Program-made: the position numbers and the translations under genes
Notes under the pieces: generated by a model
The model's input: the letters and a program-made list of their open reading frames with translations, nothing else
Databases searched by the model: none
What the model was told of the DNA's origin: nothing
From: Chloroflexi bacterium RBG_13_51_52
GTDB taxonomy: Bacteria; Chloroflexota; Dehalococcoidia; Dehalococcoidales; RBG-16-60-22
Reading direction: 5' to 3'
NCBI GenBank assembly: GCA_001796525.1
Contig: MGMT01000073.1
Location: 1 to 18,492, forward strand
Length of the DNA: 18,492 nt
In this document: one piece after another, positions 1-7,200 of the stretch
How positions within the stretch are numbered: position 1 is the stretch's first letter
Layout of the letters: each line of letters begins with the position of its first letter

Positions 1-36
1 AAAAACGCAAAACAATTAATTAGGAGTGTCCTTAAA

Positions 37-1116
37 TTGCCCTATAAAATAACGCTAATACCAGGGGACGGGGTGGGACCGGAAATCACCGCGGCTACAC
101 GGCGGGTCCTGGAAGCCACGGGGGTGAAGTTCGCGTGGGAGATGGCGTACGCCGGGGCCGAGGTCATGGCTAAAGAAGGCACTCCCCTGCCCGACTCCGT
201 TATAACGTCGATTAAAAATAATAAAGTGGCGTTAAAAGGTCCGGTGACCACACCGGTGGGCACCGGCTTCCGAAGCGTTAATGTCGCCCTGCGGAAGGCT
301 TTAGACCTTTATGCCTGTGTGCGCCCCTGTAAGACCTATCCCGGCGCGCCGACGCCCTACAAAGACGTGGACATCGTCATCGTTAGAGAGAACACGGAAG
401 ACCTTTACGCGGGGGTGGAGTTCGAGAAGGATACGAAAGAAGCCAAAGAGCTGATTAAGTTCATCAATAAGCAAAAGGGAAACGTTATCAGAGCTGACTC
501 CGGCTTGAGCATAAAAATGATTACCGAGCACGGCACGCGGCGCATCGTGAAATACGCCTTCGAGTACGCCCGAAAGTATAAACGTAAAAAGGTAACGGCG
601 ACACATAAAGCCAATATCATGAAATTTTCGGACGGGCTTTTCCTTTCCGTAGCGCGGGAGGTGGCTAAAGACTACCCGGACATAGAGTTCCAGGACGCGC
701 TCATCGATAACCTGTGCATGCAGCTGGTAAGAAGGCCGCAGGAATACGATATAATCGTGGCTCCCAATTTATACGGCGATATTATCTCCGATTTGTGCGC
801 GGGTCTCGTGGGGGGACTGGGTCTGGCGCCGGGGGCGAATATCGGGGAGGGCATAGCGCTCTTCGAGCCGACGCACGGCAGCGCGCCGAAATATACGGGC
901 AAAAATAGAGTCAACCCGATGGCAATGATGCTATCCGGGGTACTGATGCTAAGGCACATCGGGGAGGTTAAAGCAGCCAACCGGCTGGAAAAAGCCATCG
1001 CGTCGGTTATCAAAGAGGGCAAGAGCGTGACCTACGATATGAAAGAGCGGCGCGATGACCCTACCGCGGTGGGGACATCACAGGTAGCGGATGCGGTGAT
1101 AGAGAAGCTGAAATAA
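37..1116 (+). CDS. icd: Isocitrate dehydrogenase (isocitrate/isopropylmalate dehydrogenase family)
   Basis: Decarboxylating beta-hydroxyacid dehydrogenase of 359 residues, best read as isocitrate dehydrogenase (isocitrate to 2-oxoglutarate, cytosolic). The N-terminal IPGDGVGPE is followed by a substrate loop TPVGTGFRSVNVALRK (72-87), which is the isocitrate type and not the isopropylmalate type. Catalytic Tyr124 lies in RENTEDLYAG, Lys191 in THKANIMK, and metal-binding Asp223, Asp248 and Asp252 in ALIDN and YGDIISDL. The cofactor loop reads HGSAPKYTGK (280-289). Its Lys285-Tyr286 pair matches the NADP-binding pair of E. coli Icd, whereas NAD enzymes usually have Asp-Ile there. The start is TTG at 37, chosen because GGAG at 23-26 sits 10 bases upstream and the fold begins at once. 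Homoisocitrate or tartrate dehydrogenase is a less likely alternative. The upstream neighbour lies outside the window. Confidence 0.93.
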   Translation: MPYKITLIPGDGVGPEITAATRRVLEATGVKFAWEMAYAGAEVMAKEGTPLPDSVITSIKNNKVALKGPVTTPVGTGFRSVNVALRKALDLYACVRPCKTYPGAPTPYKDVDIVIVRENTEDLYAGVEFEKDTKEAKELIKFINKQKGNVIRADSGLSIKMITEHGTRRIVKYAFEYARKYKRKKVTATHKANIMKFSDGLFLSVAREVAKDYPDIEFQDALIDNLCMQLVRRPQEYDIIVAPNLYGDIISDLCAGLVGGLGLAPGANIGEGIALFEPTHGSAPKYTGKNRVNPMAMMLSGVLMLRHIGEVKAANRLEKAIASVIKEGKSVTYDMKERRDDPTAVGTSQVADAVIEKLK

Positions 1117-1121
1117 GCGCA

Positions 1122-1150
1122 TTGAAGTATACAAGTCAATGTGCTAGAAT
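1122..1150 (+). promoter_or_regulatory. Sigma-70-type extended -10 promoter for the PNPOx-family gene
   Basis: TTGAAG at 1122-1127 is followed by a 17-base spacer and TAGAAT at 1145-1150. A TG dinucleotide at 1142-1143 gives an extended -10 (TGnTAGAAT). It starts 6 bases after the icd stop. The predicted transcription start is near 1157, leaving a short leader with AAGGAG at 1171-1176. This suggests the split-barrel gene is transcribed independently of icd. Confidence 0.65.
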
Positions 1151-1183
1151 TTCCACACAATATCAAAACGAAGGAGTTTTCTC

Positions 1184-1606
1184 ATGGACAAAAAAGAAGT
1201 ACTGGCATTCATCACTAAAAATCCCATAGCCTATATGGCTACCGCGGAAGGCAATAAGCCGCACGTACGCGCCATGGGAACATACCGGGCAGACGAAAAC
1301 GGCATTATATTTTCCATGCAATCACCAAAAGATGTCTACAAACAACTGGTGAAAAATCCGGAAACCGAACTGTGCTATTATGCCGACGGTGTCCAGATAA
1401 GAGTAACCGGCAAGATGCAGGAGGTGAAGGACCCGGCGCTCAAGAAGGAAATCGTAGAGAAGCGTCCCTTTTATAAACCGGGGGTGGAAAAGGAAGGCCT
1501 GGGCTACGTGGGTGCTTTCATTTTAAAGAAAGGCAAAGCGACGATACTCGATATGAAGGGGCCGCCGTCTCCAGTCGGTGTGCCGAAGGTTTGGATTGAC
1601 CTTTAA
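1184..1606 (+). CDS. Pyridoxamine 5'-phosphate oxidase-family flavin-binding split-barrel protein
   Basis: Small protein of 140 residues with the pattern of the FMN-binding split-barrel (PNPOx-like) superfamily. It has an N-terminal helix (MDKKEVLAFITKNP), then a strand IAYMATAEGNKPHVRAMG (17-34) in which the P-H-V-R stretch is typical, then FSMQSPKDVYKQLVKNPETELCYY (44-67) and a late strand IRVTGKMQEV. Family members bind FMN or other flavins and include small reductases, but the substrate cannot be assigned from sequence. It is too short and too divergent to be the vitamin B6 enzyme PdxH itself. The ATG at 1184 has AAGGAG 7 bases upstream and its own promoter. No signal peptide or membrane segment is seen, so it is probably cytosolic. 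Confidence 0.85.
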   Translation: MDKKEVLAFITKNPIAYMATAEGNKPHVRAMGTYRADENGIIFSMQSPKDVYKQLVKNPETELCYYADGVQIRVTGKMQEVKDPALKKEIVEKRPFYKPGVEKEGLGYVGAFILKKGKATILDMKGPPSPVGVPKVWIDL

Positions 1607-1619
1607 AATTAAAGAGGTA

Positions 1620-1654
1620 TTTTCCCCCTTCCCCGCAACCGGGATGGGGGAAAA
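1620..1654 (+). promoter_or_regulatory. Strong hairpin overlapping the HIT gene's ribosome-binding region
   Basis: TTTTCCCCC (1620-1628) is perfectly complementary to GGGGGAAAA (1646-1654). After one T-T mismatch the stem continues with TCCC (1630-1633) against GGGA (1641-1644), leaving a 7-base loop. The purine arm runs into AAGGGG (1653-1658), the likely SD of the next gene, so folding would hide it. No T-tract follows, so an ordinary intrinsic terminator is less likely than translational control or a stabilising structure. Confidence 0.5.
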
Positions 1655-1666
1655 GGGGTGGCAGAT

Positions 1667-2026
1667 ATGAACCCCGAAAAGAACAAAACCGACTGCGTTT
1701 TCTGCAAAATTGTCAGCGGGGAAATACCTTCCAAGATTATTTACCGGGATAAAGAAGTGGTCGTTTTTCCGGATATAAATCCGGTAGCGCCAGTGCACCT
1801 GCTGGTAGTCCCGGTCAAGCATTTAGAGTCGCTGGCGGACATGAAGGAAACAGATACGGCGCTGACGGGGAAAATGGTGGCGGTGGCTAATAGGGTTGCC
1901 AGGGAGCAGGGACTTGCCAAAAACGGCTACCGGTTAATTATCAACTGCGGAGCGGACGCGGGGCAACTGGTACAGCACCTGCATATCCACCTGATGGGCG
2001 GACGGGCGTTAAAGTGGGAGAATTAG
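1667..2026 (+). CDS. HIT-family protein (histidine triad nucleotide hydrolase, HinT-like)
   Basis: Histidine triad protein of 119 residues from ATG at 1667. The signature H-L-H-I-H-L-M (His104, His106, His108 from this start) lies near the C terminus, and the N-terminal C-V-F-C-K-I-V-x-G-E-I-P segment carries the CxxC zinc site seen in many bacterial HinT proteins. HIT enzymes of this branch hydrolyse purine nucleoside phosphoramidates or adenylated compounds in the cytosol. A GTG at 1658 would add three residues. ATG is preferred because AAGGGG (1653-1658) sits 8 bases before it, but both are possible. The gene faces the NUDIX gene with only 4 bases between stop codons, so the two transcripts must overlap. 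Confidence 0.92.
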   Translation: MNPEKNKTDCVFCKIVSGEIPSKIIYRDKEVVVFPDINPVAPVHLLVVPVKHLESLADMKETDTALTGKMVAVANRVAREQGLAKNGYRLIINCGADAGQLVQHLHIHLMGGRALKWEN

Positions 2027-2030
2027 GGTT

Positions 2031-2588
2031 TTAGTCAGTCTTGCGGTGTTCCAGCAACAGCAACAGGCCAACGATGGTCTTGGCATCCTGGATTCTGCCC
2101 GAAGCAACCAACTCTGATATCTTCGAAATCGGCACGCGTTCTAGTTCAATGCCGGCAGTATCTTCGGCGTGGAGGCGTGAGGGAACTAAATCGGTGGCGA
2201 GGTAGAGGTGCAGGTATTCGTTGCTGAAGCCGGGGGACGTATAAAAGCCGGTTAGAAATACCAGCTTCTGCGGTTTATAGCCCGTCTCCTCCTGCATTTC
2301 CCGGATCACGGCAGCTTCAGCGTCTTCACCTTTTTCAATACCGCCGGCGGGAATTTCCAGGAGGTTTTTACCCAGCGGGGTGCGGAACTGGTTGACCAGC
2401 AGCACATTATCGTCGGCGTCTAAAGCGACCACTACAATGGCGTCGGCATGTTCTACGATTTCACGGGTGGCATGGTGACCGTCAGCGGTAACAACGGTAT
2501 CAACGCGCAGGTTAATAACACGCCCATTATAGATATACTGGCGCCGAAGTGTCTTTTCTTCAGTATCTCCGGATTTCCTTTTAGGCAT
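2031..2588 (-). CDS. NUDIX hydrolase, ADP-ribose pyrophosphatase-like
   Basis: NUDIX hydrolase of 185 residues. The Nudix box spans 82-104 and fits G-x5-E-x7-R-E-U-x-E-E-x-G-U, ending REMQEETGY. The upstream LEIPAGG and the downstream TSPGFSNEYLHLYLA are typical of the ADP-ribose pyrophosphatase (NudF-like) subgroup, which cleaves ADP-ribose to AMP and ribose 5-phosphate. Substrate choice is inferred. It is the last gene of a minus-strand operon. Its ATG (2588-2586) lies inside the end of the acetyltransferase frame with an 8-base overlap, which suggests translational coupling. An NAD-kinase partner fits a role in recycling NAD breakdown products. Confidence 0.92.
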   Translation of the reverse strand: MPKRKSGDTEEKTLRRQYIYNGRVINLRVDTVVTADGHHATREIVEHADAIVVVALDADDNVLLVNQFRTPLGKNLLEIPAGGIEKGEDAEAAVIREMQEETGYKPQKLVFLTGFYTSPGFSNEYLHLYLATDLVPSRLHAEDTAGIELERVPISKISELVASGRIQDAKTIVGLLLLLEHRKTD

Positions 2589-3036
2589 GATAAATCAGCG
2601 CAGTTTCATCGCAGTTGGGGAACTTGGGGCAGCGAAAGCAGTCCGTCCAGACTTTGCGCGGCAATTCCATTTTATCGATATCGACGAACTTATGCCGTCG
2701 GAAAAACTCCGGCAGATAAGTGAAGCAGAATACGGTCTTGATGCCGAGCTCTTCCGCTTCCTTCAGACAGGCGGCAACGAGCGCGGCCCCCAAGCCCGTT
2801 TTCTGTTTATCTTCAGCGACAGCGACCGACCGTATTTCAGCAAGGTCGGACCAGCTGACGTGCAGAGCGCCGCAGGCGATGACTTTATCGCCATCTCTAA
2901 TTACAAAAAAGTCGCGAATACCCTCGTATATTTCGCTCAAGGGCCTGGCGAGCATCAAGCCTTTTTCCGAGAATTTGTTAACGAGCTTGTGTATCTGGGG
3001 AACATCTGTAATTTTAGCTTTCTCTACCTGAATCAC
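2581..3036 (-). CDS. GNAT N-acetyltransferase, short ArgA-like (amino-acid N-acetyltransferase type)
   Basis: GNAT-fold protein of 151 residues. The acetyl-CoA loop is at Q78-K-T-G-L-G-A-A-L, preceded by the beta-strand segment DLAEIRSVAVAED (64-76). The run CGALHVSWSDLAEIRSVAV and the later FCFTYLPEFFRRHKF resemble the stand-alone N-acetylglutamate synthase-like enzymes (such as mycobacterial ArgA) that acetylate glutamate or glutamine for arginine synthesis. The C-terminal tail C133-F-R-C136-P-K-F-P-N-C142 is a conserved-looking cysteine cluster that may bind metal. The start is GTG at 3036 with AAAGGA 8 bases upstream. The first 23 bases overlap the end of nadK. The substrate is inferred from family resemblance only. 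Confidence 0.85.
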   Translation of the reverse strand: MIQVEKAKITDVPQIHKLVNKFSEKGLMLARPLSEIYEGIRDFFVIRDGDKVIACGALHVSWSDLAEIRSVAVAEDKQKTGLGAALVAACLKEAEELGIKTVFCFTYLPEFFRRHKFVDIDKMELPRKVWTDCFRCPKFPNCDETALIYHA

Positions 3037-3871
3037 CTTGTTTTCCTTTCAATTTATCTTCCAGAGAACGATAGAACCAATCTTCAGAACGTATCCTGAA
3101 AAAACGGGCGAAATGAGGGCTTCGTTTTATGGTAACGGTATCACCATCGGACAGGGGCAGGTTAATATGGCCGTCCACGCTTAAAGTAGCGGGGTGATAG
3201 GTGTTGAGACGCAGCAGTATCACGGCGTTTTCCGGCAGGACGAGGGGATAGGAGGGGCTTAAGTGCGGGGCTACCGGCAAGAGAAGGAGATCGTGTGACT
3301 GGGGGTGCAGGATGGGGCCCCGGGCCGCCAAGGCATAGCCGGTGCTGCCGGTGGCAGTGGCGGTGATAACAGCATCGGTCTTATAGGTGGCGAGGGGCTG
3401 GCTATCGATAGCGATATCGACGCGGATAATACGGGCGATCTCACCGCGCGCCACGATGACATCGTTCAAGGCATGGAAAACGCGAGGTTCATGGTTTGCC
3501 GATATCAACTCCGCCTGCAGTATCGAGCGCTGGTCAATCCAGCTTTTGCCGGTGATTAACAGGGGTAATTTCTTGACAGCTTCGGAGGCATCGAGTTCAG
3601 TAAGAAAGCCAAGCTTGCCCTGATTGATGCCGGTTATGGGCGTCGAGTGGGGAATTACTGCCTGCACCGCCCGAAGGATAGTGCCATCGCCGCCTATTGT
3701 CAAAAGCAGGTCAGTACCTTCAAGCAAGGCTTGAATTTCTTCTTTTTCCCAGGCGGAGCATATCCAGGGGGAGACCCCCTGCATCACCAAAGAGCTTTCC
3801 AGTTCTTTAGCTTTATCAAGGGTAGTCCCGACCATGGGGTGATAGAGGAGTCCTACTTTTTTAATATTCAT
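3014..3871 (-). CDS. nadK: NAD kinase
   Basis: ATP-NAD kinase of 285 residues, making NADP+ in the cytosol. The phosphate-binding GGDGT is at 60-64 inside LLLTIGGDGTILRAV, followed by GINQGKLGFLTEL (81-93), HALND (133-137) and the glycine-rich TATGSTGYALAARGPI (172-187). The C-terminal segment LSVDGHINLPLSDGDTVTI is the usual end of the fold. Two positions differ from the common form: Asp-Ala (166-167) where Asp-Gly is usual, and A-R-G-P where G-G-P is usual. The ATG at 3871 has only a weak SD (GTAAAG). It is the first gene of a three-gene overlapping operon with the acetyltransferase and NUDIX genes. Confidence 0.96.
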   Translation of the reverse strand: MNIKKVGLLYHPMVGTTLDKAKELESSLVMQGVSPWICSAWEKEEIQALLEGTDLLLTIGGDGTILRAVQAVIPHSTPITGINQGKLGFLTELDASEAVKKLPLLITGKSWIDQRSILQAELISANHEPRVFHALNDVIVARGEIARIIRVDIAIDSQPLATYKTDAVITATATGSTGYALAARGPILHPQSHDLLLLPVAPHLSPSYPLVLPENAVILLRLNTYHPATLSVDGHINLPLSDGDTVTIKRSPHFARFFRIRSEDWFYRSLEDKLKGKQGDSGRES

Positions 3872-3915
3872 TTCTTTACGTTATCCGCCGACATAATTTC
3901 AGGGGAAACAAGAGA

Positions 3916-3945
3916 AGTGTAGCAATTACAGGCTCAAGGTGTCAA
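3916..3945 (-). promoter_or_regulatory. Promoter of the nadK-GNAT-NUDIX operon
   Basis: On the minus strand TTGACA (3945-3940) is followed by an 18-base spacer and TACACT (3921-3916). TG-C directly before TACACT makes an extended -10. The expected transcription start is near 3909, giving a leader of about 38 bases to the nadK ATG. Confidence 0.65.
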
Positions 3946-4049
3946 GCAGAGACGTAGAATCATATGATGAAATATCATTCGCGTGTAATTCCATCTAAAG
4001 TACTATGCAACATGGTCACATGGCTATATACAGGATATTCATTTGCCTC

Positions 4050-4077
4050 TTGACAATAGATTCAAGCGGCATATACA
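4050..4077 (+). promoter_or_regulatory. Candidate promoter for the giant sensor kinase
   Basis: A perfect TTGACA at 4050-4055 is followed by a 16-base spacer and TATACA at 4072-4077. The -35 is strong and the -10 moderate. It would leave an unusually long leader of about 165-180 bases before the kinase start, which holds the 4161-4211 hairpin. Confidence 0.5.
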
Positions 4078-4160
4078 CTTAAATGATGGTGATGGTGTGA
4101 GACAAATCAAATCCTTTTGACCTCTAAATGGTAAGTTTGGGGGTATTGCATGGATTAACA

Positions 4161-4223
4161 GCGCCGGCTCTGCTTTTAAAACAGTATTCCAGAAACAGCG
4201 ATAGCCGACGCTTGTTTATTTTA
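4161..4223 (+). promoter_or_regulatory. Leader hairpin followed by a T-rich run (possible attenuator)
   Basis: GCGCCGGCT (4161-4169) pairs with AGCCGACGC (4203-4211) with a single C-A mismatch. The 33-base loop contains a smaller CTG/CAG stem. A T-rich stretch (TTGTTTATTTT) follows directly. The arrangement resembles a terminator or attenuator in the kinase leader, but the large loop makes this uncertain. Confidence 0.3.
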
Positions 4224-4248
4224 AAAATACCTGAAGACCACCCGGCGG

Positions 4249-7200
4249 ATGGGGGATAGAGACATGAAGAATAAAAAACCGACGTATGAAGACCTGAAAA
4301 AAGAGCTGGCCGAAGCTGAGAGGCTTATCGCCAGACTACAGGAAAACAGAATCAATATCGACAAACACGAACATGATACTTCTCTTTTAAGCACCAAAGA
4401 GCTTGCTGAAGCTTTTATCGCCTCGGAGCAGAACTTTAAAAACTCGATGGATGAGAGTCCCCTGGGCGTACGGATTGTCACGGAAGACGGTGAACTGATT
4501 TATGCCAATAAGGCTGCTTTAAATACATTCGGGCACCGCACCGTGGAAGAACTGGCGGCGGTAAAAAGAAGCGAACTCTATACACCGGAGAGCTTCGCCG
4601 CACACCAGGAGAGGAGGAAGAGGAGGAAGCTTAAGGAGTACGTGCCGGGCGAATATGAAATAAGTATCAAGCGACCAAACGGTGAGATTAGAAACTTAAT
4701 GGTATATCGCCGGGAGGTGATGTGGGGCGGGGAACAGCAGTTCATGGCGATGTATGAGGATATTACAAAACGCAAACGGGCGGAAGAAGCACTGCGTGAG
4801 AGCGAGGATAGATTTCACAGTATTGTTGAGCATGGCAATGACGCCATTGTGTTCATCGAGGAAGGTATGATTCAATACTGTAACTCCAAGATGTTGGAGA
4901 TAAGTGGATATACGGCAGAGGAAATAATCGGCAAGTCATTTGTTGAATTTGTGGCTCCAGAACAAAGAGAGAGAGCAATAGAAATATACAGAAAGAGAAT
5001 AGCCGGCGAAAAAGTACCAGAACGATACGAGTTAAGCATTATATCTAAAAGCGGCAGCATCGTATATACGGAAATAAGCGCCAGTCTTTTTACTTTCAAA
5101 CACAAAATGGTTGATATAGTCATCTTGCGTGATATCACCGAACGCAGGAAGGTGATTGAGGCACTTAGGCAGAGCGAGGAGATGTTTGCTAAGGCTTTTC
5201 GTTCCAGTCCCGATGCTATTAGTATTGTTACATTTGATGATGAGTCTATTATCATAGATACAAATGACGCTGCAGTTAAAAGTACCGGTTATTCTTTCGG
5301 TGAGTTGATAGGCCATAGCACAAAAGGGCTTAACTTGTGGGTTAAGAAGGAAGACCGGGAAAGTATGCGCCGTCTGGTCGAAGAGAAGGGCAGGATTAAC
5401 AAGGAAGAATATCAATTCCGCAGAAAATCAGGCGAAATACGTATCTGGGAGTTTTCCGCCGAGCCTATCACAGTTGGCGGGAGAAAATGCCTCCTCTCCG
5501 TGCAAAGGGACATTACCGAGCAGAAGCAGGCGGAGGAAGCTTTAAGAGAGAGCGAGGAAAAGTTTGCCAAGGCATTCTATAACTCTCCCAGTTTGATGGC
5601 AATTTCAACGATAAAAGATGGTCGGATTGTTGAAGTAAATGATATCTATTGCCGCGTTACGGGCTTTAGTCGTGAGGAATTAATCGGTCGCACTACTTCA
5701 GAGTTGAATCTCTGGTATGACCCTGCACAAAGGGAGGCTGTTGTCAAAACATTACAAGAGAAGGGGATAGTACAAAATTCCGAGGTACAGATGCGGGCAA
5801 AGACGGGGGAAACCCAGACGATAAACCTATCTACGGCAAAAATCATGCTGAAAAACGAGCCATGCCTGTTGACCATTGCCGATAATATCACCGAACGCAA
5901 AAAAACAGATGAGCAGTTGTCTAATGAAGCTATCCGACGGCGAATTCTCATCGAGCAGTCACGAGATGGGATTGTAATCCTCGATGAGGACGGCAAGGTA
6001 TATGAAGCAAACCACCGCTTTACTGAAATGCTGGGATATTCTCCCGAGGAAGTCCGTGAACTCCATGTCTGGGACTGGGCAGTCGGGGGCACACGTAAGC
6101 GAACGCTCGAAATGATGAGGGATGTTGATGAAACGGGCGATCACTTTGAGACACAACACCGCCGTAAAGATGGAACGATTCTTGACGTTGAAATAAGCAC
6201 CAACGGGGCAATTATCGCCGGTCAAAAACTCGTTTTTTGTGTTTGCCGGGACATTACCGAGCGGAAGCAGGCGGAGGAAGCTTTACACAAACAACAAAGC
6301 TTCCTTAGCAACATCCTTACCAGCATTCAAGACGGCATCAGCGTTCTCGATAGTGAGTTTAATATTATTCAGGCAAACGGAACAATGGAAAAGTTGTACG
6401 CACATGCCATGCCACTTACCGGCAAAAAGTGCTACGAGGCATACCAGAATAGGACCGAGCCATGCGAAATATGTCCCACCGGACAGACATATAAAAATCG
6501 CCGGGCTGCCTACGAGGTAGTTCCTTTAACAGGAGAGGGAGGCGAAATTACCGGCTGGCTCGACCTCTACAGCTTTCCCCTCATCGACACGCAAACAGGA
6601 GAGATGGCCGGCGCTATAGAATATGTGCGCGATATTTCCGAACGGAGGCGCGCGGAGGAGCGATTAAAGGAGAGCGAGGCGAGGTTCCGCGCTTTGTTCG
6701 AGACGATGGCGCAGGGCGTTGTTTACCAGGATGCCGGGGGAAAGATAATATCAGCCAATCCGGCGGCGGGACGTATACTGGGCCTGACTATAGACCAAAT
6801 ACTGGGTAGGGAATCAGTAGACCCGCGGTGGAAGAGTATACATGAAAACGGCACCGATTTTCCGGGCGAAGAGCACCCTTCAATGGTGGCGCTACGCACA
6901 GGAAAGCCCGTTGAAAATGTAGTTATGGGCGTTTTTAATCCGATTAGTGATGAATACAGATGGATATTAATCAACGCTACGCCGGAATTCAGAGAAGATG
7001 AAGAGACTCCCTACCGGTCTTATACCACCTTCACGGACATTACCGAGCAGAAGAATGCCGAGAAAGCTCTTCAGGAGTCCGAGGAGAGATATCACTCCAT
7101 CTTTGAAAACAGTAAAGACGCCATCCTGTTGACATCTCCTATAAACGGGAAAATCCTGGCAGCAAATCCCGAAGCCTGCAGGATGTTCGGCAGGAGTGAA

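Larger units (their letters stand above)
3872..4248. other. Divergent intergenic region between nadK and the giant sensor kinase
   Basis: This is a 377-base non-coding stretch. It contains the nadK promoter near 3916-3945, a candidate forward promoter at 4050-4077 and a leader hairpin at 4161-4211. Only very short reading frames (about 25 codons or fewer) without convincing SD sequences are present. I recognise no tRNA, c-di-GMP riboswitch core or insertion-sequence end. A weak ATGAT/ATCAT hairpin occurs around 3964-3978. Confidence 0.6.

Noticed and set aside
2587..3099. 170-codon plus-strand frame over the acetyltransferase gene.
   Set aside because: The minus strand encodes a clear GNAT protein with operon overlaps. 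This frame has no motif and would cross the nadK junction.
3403..3414. 12-bp palindrome GCTATCGATAGC inside nadK, considered as an operator.
   Set aside because: It is in the middle of the coding sequence, far from any start. Such ATCGAT-centred palindromes are expected at this length by chance.
4021..4248. Possible riboswitch (c-di-GMP type) in the sensor-kinase leader.
   Set aside because: I could not find the conserved core of any riboswitch class I know. Only a simple hairpin is supported.
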